DNA from: DATBQN01 sp963755825
GTDB taxonomy: Bacteria; Acidobacteriota; Thermoanaerobaculia; Multivoradales; UBA5704
Direction: 5' to 3'
Length of the DNA: 64,000 bases
NCBI GenBank assembly: GCA_963755825.1
Contig: CAVWLA010000003.1
Location: 2,108,001-2,172,000, forward strand
Positions 25,697 to 32,452 of this stretch are shown piece after piece. The notes under the pieces were generated by a model. It saw only the letters and a list, made by a program, of their open reading frames with translations. It did no database searches and was not told the DNA's origin. The position numbers and the translations under genes are program-made. Position 1 is the first letter of the stretch, and every line of letters starts with the position of its first letter.

Positions 25697-27049
25697 ATGC
25701 GGTCAGCGTCTCCTCGATGGGAACGGAATCGGCGACACGGCAGAGCGGCCTGGTGCCTCGCTCTCGGACTCGGCGTGCTGATCGCCTCGGCCGCGCGCTC
25801 GGCGCCGTTCGATCTCGGCGCACGGGTGGAGCGCCATCTGGCGGGCGAGCTCTCGGTGCAGCGCTTCGAGGTACGTGCGGACGAGCAGCTCGTCGCCGAT
25901 GACGACGTCGCGGTACGGAGCGACGAGGACATCGTCGTCAACGGACCGATCTCAGCGCTACGGCGAGCCGCGCAGTCGAAGGCGGAGCACGGCGTCTCGA
26001 TCACCCTCAGCACGCCGGGCACCATCTACGTCAACGCCGAGATCGCCGCCGGCGCCGGGCGCAACGGCCTCGGGAGCTGCGCGGCCGGCGAGCGCGGCGG
26101 CGACCTCGTGCTCAACGCGCCGCGCATCGTGTTCCGCACCGCGGTGATCCGCGCCGGCGCCGGCGGCAACGGTGCGGTCGGCGCGGTCGGCGGACGCGGC
26201 GGCGACATCGTCCTCGCCGTCGACCGGCTGGTCTCGAACCTGCCGGGACGCGCCCTCGCCACCGTCTACGGCGGCGCCGGCGGCCGGGGCGGACAGGGCA
26301 CGTGGAGCGCCTGCAACGGCCTCGTCGCGAGCGGCCAGGGCGCGACGGGTGGCGCCGGCGGCGACGTTGTCGTCACCGACCCGGACCCCGGTCCGGATCC
26401 CGATCCGAACCCGCCGCCAGCCTGCGCCAACGGCGCGGCGGGCATCGCCGGTGCCAACACCGTCGGCGGTACCGGCGGTCCCGGCTACGCCGGCGCCGCA
26501 GGGACGGCTGCAAGTCCGGCCGGCGGCAATGGTGGAAATGGCGGCAACGGCGGCAGCGCGGTCGGTAAACCCGGCGGCAACGGCGCCAACGGCGCCAACT
26601 GCTGCGGCACGCCTCCGGCCCCCGGCGGAAACGGCGGCAAGGGCGGAAACGGCGGCAATGCGACGGGCGGTGACGGCGGCCCCGGCGGCGGCGGCGGCCC
26701 GGCTTGGGCCGTGAACAACGTCTTCCAGGGGGCGGGTGGAAACGGCGGCAACGGCGGCAATGGCGGGGTGGCGATCGGCGGCAACGGCGGCAACGGTGGA
26801 AACGGCGGCAACGGCGCCGGCCCAGGTGCCGGTGGCGGCGCGGGCAGCGGCGGTTCGGCTTCCGCCGGCAACGGCGCCGGCGGCGGCGGCGGCGGGGTCG
26901 GCAATCCCTCCGGCACCGGCGGAACCTCCGGTGCAGCCGGGACCCTGGCGAGCGGAGGAAACCCAGGAACGCCCGGTACCCCCGGCTCGGCTTGCACCCC
27001 GGTCATCCAGCCCGGCAATCCCGCCAACCCAATTCAGAACCAGCTCTAG
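25697..27049 (+). CDS. secreted Gly-Gly-Asn repeat protein, copy 2
   Basis: 450 residues, the same length as the tandem paralogue at 24046-25398. The signal peptide, the beta-helix-like domain and the C-terminal NPANPIQNQL are almost identical; the Gly-rich region is more diverged (GGSAVGKPGGNGANGANCCG, AWAVNNVFQGAGGNGG) but keeps total length and Cys positions. This pattern suggests length and the disulfides are constrained while the Gly-rich sequence drifts. Same ribosome site as copy 1. Function is unknown; surface or matrix role inferred. Confidence 0.75.
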   Translation: MRSASPRWERNRRHGRAAWCLALGLGVLIASAARSAPFDLGARVERHLAGELSVQRFEVRADEQLVADDDVAVRSDEDIVVNGPISALRRAAQSKAEHGVSITLSTPGTIYVNAEIAAGAGRNGLGSCAAGERGGDLVLNAPRIVFRTAVIRAGAGGNGAVGAVGGRGGDIVLAVDRLVSNLPGRALATVYGGAGGRGGQGTWSACNGLVASGQGATGGAGGDVVVTDPDPGPDPDPNPPPACANGAAGIAGANTVGGTGGPGYAGAAGTAASPAGGNGGNGGNGGSAVGKPGGNGANGANCCGTPPAPGGNGGKGGNGGNATGGDGGPGGGGGPAWAVNNVFQGAGGNGGNGGNGGVAIGGNGGNGGNGGNGAGPGAGGGAGSGGSASAGNGAGGGGGGVGNPSGTGGTSGAAGTLASGGNPGTPGTPGSACTPVIQPGNPANPIQNQL

Positions 27050-27060
27050 GTCGTAGCGAG

Positions 27061-27088
27061 GGGGCCGATCGATCCGTCGATCGGCCCC
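27061..27088 (+). terminator. hairpin after Gly-rich gene copy 2
   Basis: GGGGCCGATCGA, loop TCCG, TCGATCGGCCCC: a perfect 12-bp stem, 11 nt after the stop. The G-T wobble of copy 1 is an A-T pair here, so pairing is kept. No T-run follows. Confidence 0.55.
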
Positions 27089-27265
27089 GCTTCTGGGGCC
27101 TCTGTCGAGGGTGATGGCGGACTGTCGACCGTCAGGTAGGCGGCGCGCCTGCCGGGCTCTCCGGCTCCTTCTCGATCCAGCCAAGCAAGGGGTTCCTCAG
27201 AACCACTGATCCTCGCGCCGGCGCATTCCGCCTGCCGGTCATCAGGAGATCCGGAAGGCGAGCTT

Positions 27266-27577
27266 TCAGGGCTCAATGCGCGGAGCGATCGCCGCGAACG
27301 CTTCCGCGGAAGTCACGACCGGAACGACCTCGAAGTCGACCAGGTCTTCCCAAGCCGCGATCCAGCGGTCGAGGAGACGCCGGTCGATGCAGGCCATGAT
27401 CTGGTAGCAGCGGCGGTGGTCCGTGGTGACCCAGCTGGCGATGTACCGCAGGCCTTCCGGCGCCAGCCGGCCGCGGTCGCGGAAGCGCCGATAGACCGGC
27501 ACCGGATCGCCGCCGCGAAACGTCTCGATCACCAGATACAGCTGCTCTGATTCCGCTGCTGGTGAGTCGGCCTCCAT
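27266..27577 (-). CDS. DUF3303 family protein
   Basis: 103 residues with LYLVIETFRGGDPVPVYRRF, GLRYIASWVTTDHRRCYQIM and RWIAAWEDLVDFEVVPVVTS, the typical DUF3303 pattern (a small dimeric alpha-beta-barrel-like fold of unknown function). The ATG at 27577 has AGAAGGGAAGG upstream. A longer in-frame extension upstream is Pro/Ser-rich and not family-like, so it is not used. Confidence 0.78.
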   Translation of the reverse strand: MEADSPAAESEQLYLVIETFRGGDPVPVYRRFRDRGRLAPEGLRYIASWVTTDHRRCYQIMACIDRRLLDRWIAAWEDLVDFEVVPVVTSAEAFAAIAPRIEP

Positions 27578-28010
27578 GCCAGCCTTCCCTTCTCTTGCCC
27601 CGCCGGATCGGCCCCGGCGGGGACCTCGTCGTGTGTTGGGCGGTGCGGGCGGCGGCGAGACGGGTGGCGACGTCGGCGCGGCCGACGGCGCCGACGCCCC
27701 AGACGCCGTTCTTCTCGCGCACCTCGATGCCGGTGCGCACGGCGCCTCCGCTCGAAACCGGGAAGAGGATGCGCTTAGAGGCGACGAGGAGCGTGGCAGG
27801 GTCCGTGGCGGCGGTGTAGGCCTGCAGGGCGTCTGCCTTACCAGCTTCCTCTTCGAACCCAGCACCTGTGCGTCGTCCTGTCTCCGTCAGCTCAACAACC
27901 CGCCGAACTGCGGCAACGAGTGCCAGAAGCGGCGAGGTTGGCGCCGCCTTCGAGCCGGCGCCAACTCTCGATCGATCGACCGGCCGGGAGCGTCGCCCCC
28001 GGCTGGCCAT
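27578..28010 (-). pseudogene. possible decayed gene fragment
   Basis: This 440-bp stretch between two small genes has no complete gene. One minus-strand frame reads protein-like from about 27950 to 27640, with LQAYTAATDPATLLVASKRI, PVSSGGAVRTGIEVREKNGV and WGVGAVGRADVATRL, then turns into low-quality sequence and runs out of frame into the DUF3303 gene. It looks like the remains of a longer gene whose ends are gone. I do not recognise the family, and chance coding in GC-rich DNA cannot be ruled out. Confidence 0.3.
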
Positions 28011-28017
28011 TCAGGAG

Positions 28018-28368
28018 CTAGTCCACGCACTCGGCGTCCAAGATGAAACCCCCTCCAGTCGCCTCGCAGGACGAGTCGTCGCAGTCGGCCGTTTCGCCCG
28101 AGCAGGTGACCAGCCAATCGCCGCAGATGAAGGAGCATTCCTCGTACGCGGCGGCGGAGAAGGTGGACTTCGTCGCGGCGTGGTGCCGGTGAACCTGTAG
28201 ATGGCTGCTCGACTTGCCGGCCCCCAGATGGCTCGAGGGTTGGAGCGCGGTCGAAACCTGCGGCTCCCGGGAAGCCGGCTTCTCCTTGCTTTCCGCGGCG
28301 GCGGGCAGGGCGACGATCAAGGCGACGGCGGATGCCAGGGCGAACGCGGCGAGCTTGTTGTGGGTCAT
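28018..28368 (-). CDS. small secreted Cys-rich protein
   Basis: 116 residues: signal peptide (LAAFALASAVALIVALPAAA), a polar linker rich in Ser and His, then a C-terminal Cys cluster CSFICGDWLVTCSGETADCD followed by SSCEATGG and a last Cys near the end. Six to seven Cys in about 45 residues point to disulfides after export. The start at 28368 is supported by GAGAGGAG about 7 nt upstream. Family not recognised. Confidence 0.65.
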   Translation of the reverse strand: MTHNKLAAFALASAVALIVALPAAAESKEKPASREPQVSTALQPSSHLGAGKSSSHLQVHRHHAATKSTFSAAAYEECSFICGDWLVTCSGETADCDDSSCEATGGGFILDAECVD

Positions 28369-28538
28369 GACAACTCCTCTCCAATGAATGGATGGATGAC
28401 CGATCGCCGCCTCTCCGAGAGCGGGAAAGCGGCTATTTCGCTGTCGTCGGCGGGCCCCGTGACAGGAGGAGAGTTTATCGATGCTTGAGCAGTTGCGCTT
28501 GCTTAAGTTTCTTGTTCTTGCTTCTTCGAGCCACCGGT

Positions 28539-28955
28539 TCAACGACCTCTTGGCTGCACCCGGAATTCGCTCGGTGTGCAGTGAAAATGCCGGCGGAAGG
28601 CGCGGCAGAAGGTTTCATAGCTCTCATAGCCGACTGCCTCAGCAATCCAGAAGGCCTCGGTCGGGACAGTGCACAGCAGATGGGCGGCGACGTGGAGCCG
28701 TAGCGTCTCGATGTAGTCGCGGAGAGTGACGCCAACTACCCGGTGGAACTGAGTGGTGAGATTGTGATTACGCACCCCACATCCCGAGCGGACGCCGGCG
28801 GCGTTCAGCCCGCGGTCGAAGAGATGGCTATGAATATAGGCCGCGGCGCGTGACACCTGCGCCGGATAGCGATGCCAGTCGGCACGTCTCGCTTCTTCAA
28901 GGCTCCGCAGATGCTCGCGCAACGGGGCGGCGAGCAACCGATCGTCGTGCGCCAA
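28539..28955 (-). CDS. AraC-type helix-turn-helix regulator
   Basis: 138 residues ending in a full AraC/XylS DNA-binding domain: AAGVRSGCGVRNHNLTTQFH for the first helix-turn-helix, GVTLRDYIETLRLHVAAHLL as linker, and WIAEAVGYESYETFCRAFRR for the second. No ligand-binding domain is present, so it is a short form; its N-terminus may be regulatory or simply short. It lies upstream of, and in the same direction as, the small secreted protein gene, 170 bp away, which could be its target. Base composition is less GC-rich than in surrounding genes. Confidence 0.78.
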   Translation of the reverse strand: MAHDDRLLAAPLREHLRSLEEARRADWHRYPAQVSRAAAYIHSHLFDRGLNAAGVRSGCGVRNHNLTTQFHRVVGVTLRDYIETLRLHVAAHLLCTVPTEAFWIAEAVGYESYETFCRAFRRHFHCTPSEFRVQPRGR

Positions 28956-29142
28956 CGTGCGCCACCCTTCTCAAATGGGAAGCTATTGCTGCAATCATGA
29001 TTTCACGAAAGAGAAGAAGTGGAAAGGCAGGAGGCGAGAGGGAGGCGCGCGTGCGCCAGGAGTCCCCGAGTGTTCCCCGCGCGCGCAGCACCGGAGAGCC
29101 GCTTCGGGCTCTGACTGTAACTTTTATTCAACGGAAGATCGA

Positions 29143-29219
29143 TGGTGCACCCTGAGGGAGTCGAACCCCCAACCTTCAGATCCGTAGTCTGACGCTCTAT
29201 CCAATTGAGCTAAGGGTGC
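29143..29219 (-). tRNA. tRNA-Arg (ACG)
   Basis: A full cloverleaf: acceptor GCACCCT/AGGGTGC, D-stem GCTC/GAGC, anticodon stem TCAGA/TCTGA with loop CTACGGA (anticodon ACG, read as ICG), variable AGGTT, T-arm GGGGG-TTCGACT-CCCTC. The 3' ACCA is encoded. The 3' end faces the accessory-looking region at 22.6-29.1 kb. Confidence 0.95.
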
Positions 29220-29250
29220 ACGAGGTACTGCCACGTGCGGAAGGCGGATT

Positions 29251-30774
29251 CTACGGCACCGTTGGCTGGGGTTGCAACCGGCGGGGGAGCGGCGGCGGGG
29301 CCGGGAGGACGTCCGGCCACCAGCCTTTCGGGTCGTTCGTGGGCATCGGGCAGGCGGCGAGGATGCCGAGGTCGTGGAGCATGGGGTGGTCGTAGCGGAG
29401 GGGGAGGCGGAGGGGCTCGCGGCCTCCGCAGCGGTAGTAGGGGCTGCCGAAGGCCATGCCGAAGAGGACGAAGAGGGCGAGGCACGCGTAGGCGGCGACT
29501 CCGCGGGTCACCCAGCGGGCGTGGGCTCCCTCCTGCAGCGCTCCCAGCCAGAGCACCACCGGCAGCACCGCGACGTGGAAGAGGATCAACCCCTGCCAGT
29601 ACATGATCGTCGTCGGCGAAAGGCCGAAGACGACGACCGCGGCGAGGAAGCTCCAAAGGAGGTAGCCGCCCAGCCAGTCGCGGCCGCTGGCGGCCGGCGC
29701 CAGCGGCTGGAGGACGCGGCCGCGATGACTGCGGCGGAGCCACAGCCAGGCGACCAGGGGCGCGAGCGCGGTCAGCGGGCCGAGGATCTCGGTCGCCACG
29801 AAGAGCGGCGGGCGGAGCCAGCGGTCGGCTGAGAGGCCGAGGGAGGTGGTGAAGTCGAAGGGGTCCATCTTCCCCGCCACGGTCAGCGAGACGTAGCGGA
29901 AGAGATAGAGGATGCCGCGCAGGATCGGGAAGACGAGCAGCAGGCCGCGGCCGAGGAAGCCGCGATTGCCGGTGGCGATCTGCGGGTGGTGGAGCGCCGC
30001 GATCGCCCAGGGGATGAGCGGCAGGCTGCCGATGGCACCTCCCGCCACCACCGCCCACCAGCGCAGCCGGATGTAGCGCCGCCAGAGGAGCAGCGCCGAG
30101 GCGACGACGAGGAGCAGGAAAGAGGCGTGGACCTCGAAGGCGAGGGCCAGGCAGGCGGCGTGGAGGAACGAGGCGGCGGCGGATGGGGCGGTGTCGGACG
30201 GAGCGGCGGCGGGCACGACGCCGGGGGTTTCGGAGGCGCCGGACCGCAGGCGGAGCGCGGTCGCCAGGTGGACGGCGCCGAACAGATAGAGGTAGTTGGG
30301 GTTCCACAGGTAACCGGAGAAGAACACCCGCCAGGGGTTGAGCCAGTAGAGGACGGCGAAGAGAAGGCGCTCGCGCGGCGCCAGGATCGGGCGCAGAGCG
30401 CGCTCGAGGACGAGGAACGCGAGGGCGTGGCAGAGAAGGATGAGGAGGCCGGGCGCCCGATAGTCGCGCCAGAGGATCATCGGCAGGCCGACGAGGAGGC
30501 TGGTGAGCCCTCCGGGCGTCACCCCGCCGGTCGACATCGGGTTGCCGTACGGGATCCACCGCCCCTCGGCCGCCAGCAGCCAGCCGCGCGCCAGGAGGTT
30601 CAGCTGATCGCCGCCGATCGTCTGGCGGCTCCAGAAGAGGACCGAGATCGCGAGACCGAGCCCGAAGACCGCCCACAGCGAGACGTTTGAGAAGCGATCG
30701 GAGACAGCCGGCGCGGCGGGCCGCGACGGGCCCGGGCGCAGCGGATCGGGAGGAGCGGCGGGGCGCTCGGGCAT
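29251..30774 (-). CDS. multi-pass membrane glycosyltransferase-like protein (GT-C fold)
   Basis: 507 residues with about 10-11 membrane segments. After the first helix comes WSRQTIGGDQLNLLARGWLL; an acidic residue in the first outer loop is typical of GT-C transferases such as the PMT/ArnT and GT39 groups, which use polyprenyl-phosphate sugars on the outer face of the inner membrane. Other segments are LYWLNPWRVFFSGYLWNPNY and GLSPTTIMYWQGLILFHVAV. Sugar and acceptor are unknown. It follows the ATP-grasp-like gene by 18 nt on the same strand, so the two may act in one glycan or lipid modification pathway. Confidence 0.6.
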   Translation of the reverse strand: MPERPAAPPDPLRPGPSRPAAPAVSDRFSNVSLWAVFGLGLAISVLFWSRQTIGGDQLNLLARGWLLAAEGRWIPYGNPMSTGGVTPGGLTSLLVGLPMILWRDYRAPGLLILLCHALAFLVLERALRPILAPRERLLFAVLYWLNPWRVFFSGYLWNPNYLYLFGAVHLATALRLRSGASETPGVVPAAAPSDTAPSAAASFLHAACLALAFEVHASFLLLVVASALLLWRRYIRLRWWAVVAGGAIGSLPLIPWAIAALHHPQIATGNRGFLGRGLLLVFPILRGILYLFRYVSLTVAGKMDPFDFTTSLGLSADRWLRPPLFVATEILGPLTALAPLVAWLWLRRSHRGRVLQPLAPAASGRDWLGGYLLWSFLAAVVVFGLSPTTIMYWQGLILFHVAVLPVVLWLGALQEGAHARWVTRGVAAYACLALFVLFGMAFGSPYYRCGGREPLRLPLRYDHPMLHDLGILAACPMPTNDPKGWWPDVLPAPPPLPRRLQPQPTVP

Positions 30775-30792
30775 GCGGTTGGCGCTGCGGCG

Positions 30793-32169
30793 CTAGACCT
30801 CGATGGCGCAGCCCTCGGTCGCCGTCTGCGTCAGGTTGACGACCGAGCGGGCGGCCTTCGGCTGCAGGCGGATGAAGAGGCCGCCGTAGGTCTCCCCGAA
30901 GAGGAAGGGACCCCAGATCATGTCCTGCGGCGAGCAGCCGTAGTCGCCGCTCTGGTAGAGGTAGGGGAGCGACTCGACCCGCTCCTGCACGATCCAGTCG
31001 CCGCGGGCGAGCGCCGCGTCGACCATCTCCCGCCACTCCCGCTCGGCCGTGAAGTCGCCGATCGCCACCGCCTTGCCGCCGTAGGAGAGGCTCGCCTTGA
31101 GCACCAGCTCCTCGCGATGGGTGAGGAGGAGGTCGCGCATCGCCATCTCTTCGCCGTAGAAGTCGGCGCGGCCGGGGAGGACCTGGCGCGTCCAGGGGAC
31201 GTGGCGGCGGATCGCCTCGCGGTCGGCGCCGTCGAAGGCGCCGGACTCGAGCCCCGCCGAGAGCAGCGCCATGTTGCGCTTGTCGCTCAGGATGCGGGTG
31301 ACGGGGCCGTTGAAGAGGACCAGCTTGTTGGCCTTGAAGGCGCGGTAGACGTCGCGCGGGGTGACGTCGTTGAACTCGATCATGGCGTCGATGCGCGCGC
31401 CGGCTAGATAGATCGCACCATCGGCGGTCGCGAGCTCGTCGGGGTAGCACTCGCGGACGGAGCCTTCGAGGCCGCGCTCGCGGCAGAGCAGCGCGTACTC
31501 GGCGCGCAGGTAGGCCTGGAAGACGGCGGAGCCCATCGGCACGTCGGGGATGCGGACGATGGCGATGTGCAGGGCGCCGTCCGCGGCGAGGCCGGCGGCG
31601 AGCGCCTCGTCGACGACGTGGACGAAGAGCAGGCGGATGGTGTCGGTGTAGCCGACGGTGATCCCTTCGCTGCGCACGAACTCGGCCGTCGGCGGGATGG
31701 CGAGGTGTGCGGCGACCAGCGGCGCCGTCTCCCAGCCGCCGATCCGCGGGCTGAAGTTGACCTCCAGGCACTTGAAGCCATCGGCGGTGTCGATGAAGTC
31801 GCCGCGCGCGATTCCCGCCGGCAGGCCGTTCGGCGGCGAGAAATAGATCTCGGCGACGGCGGGCGAGGCGATGTCGTAGAACTTGGCGACCGCCGCCCAG
31901 TCGTTGCCGAAGATCCGCTCGGGGATCTTCTTGAGGGCGCCGCAGACGCCGCGGCTGGCGGCGTGCAGCTCGTCACGCTTGGGCCGGCCGAGAAACGTCG
32001 GCCAGGATTGCAGCGCGTACTCGAAGAGGTCGGCGCGGAGGGGGTCGAAGGTCCTGCGGTCGAGGAAGCGGGGATCGTCCTTCGCCACCTCGCGGAACCG
32101 CAGGTCTTCGCGCGACACCCCGAGGTGGGTGGCGCGCAGCTCCTTGGACCAGCTCTCGGGCTCCGGCAT
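30793..32169 (-). CDS. ATP-grasp-like ligase of unknown specificity
   Basis: 458 residues. The C-terminal half has ATP-grasp features: DKRNMALLSAGLESGAFDGA, LLTHREELVLKASLSYGGKA (candidate ATP-binding Lys and Gly-rich loop) and GDWIVQERVE. An N-terminal segment KCLEVNFSPRIGGWETAPLV also looks ligand-binding, so the order may be permuted as in glutathionylspermidine synthase-like or circularly permuted ATP-grasp proteins. Such enzymes join an acid to an amine using ATP; substrates cannot be inferred. The ATG at 32169 is the first plausible start. It is flanked by two GT-C genes. Confidence 0.55.
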   Translation of the reverse strand: MPEPESWSKELRATHLGVSREDLRFREVAKDDPRFLDRRTFDPLRADLFEYALQSWPTFLGRPKRDELHAASRGVCGALKKIPERIFGNDWAAVAKFYDIASPAVAEIYFSPPNGLPAGIARGDFIDTADGFKCLEVNFSPRIGGWETAPLVAAHLAIPPTAEFVRSEGITVGYTDTIRLLFVHVVDEALAAGLAADGALHIAIVRIPDVPMGSAVFQAYLRAEYALLCRERGLEGSVRECYPDELATADGAIYLAGARIDAMIEFNDVTPRDVYRAFKANKLVLFNGPVTRILSDKRNMALLSAGLESGAFDGADREAIRRHVPWTRQVLPGRADFYGEEMAMRDLLLTHREELVLKASLSYGGKAVAIGDFTAEREWREMVDAALARGDWIVQERVESLPYLYQSGDYGCSPQDMIWGPFLFGETYGGLFIRLQPKAARSVVNLTQTATEGCAIEV

Positions 32170-32247
32170 CGGACGGCGGTCGGGGGCGGTCGGGCGCTGT
32201 CGGGGATCACCCCCCCGGCGCCGCATCATACCCGTCCGGCCGCGGGA

Positions 32248-32352
32248 GGGTACTGCCTCAGCTTGGCTCCGAGGACGGTCGCCCGGAAGGGCGTGCTGGG
32301 CGGGTGGGGCCGAGGGCGGCCGCCCGCAGGAGACCAAGCTGAGGCAGTACCC
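32248..32352. repeat. 105-bp palindromic element, copy A
   Basis: Two 19-nt arms, GGGTACTGCCTCAGCTTGG (32248-32266) and its exact complement (32334-32352), enclose a 67-nt GC-rich core. Read on the minus strand, the core matches copy B (57931-57997) at 60 of 67 positions. Arms differ between copies but remain paired. It lies between two divergently transcribed genes. No transposase is nearby. Confidence 0.85.
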
Positions 32353-32452
32353 CGCCGGCGGCGCTGGAAGGCCGCGGGCGCTGCTGCTACGATCGCCGGC
32401 TGCGGCGCACGACGCCGATCCAGCCGCCCCCTGCGACCCGAGCTCCCAGCGC

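Noticed and set aside
29090..29115. Hairpin AGAGCC/GGCTCT as terminator of tRNA-Arg
   Set aside because: Only 6 bp and not followed by a T-run in the tRNA direction; too weak to support.
32248..32352. Palindromic element as an insertion sequence or a simple terminator
   Set aside because: No coding capacity, no target-site duplication seen, and it sits between divergent promoters where a terminator is not expected; the conserved 67-nt core is too long for a terminator loop.
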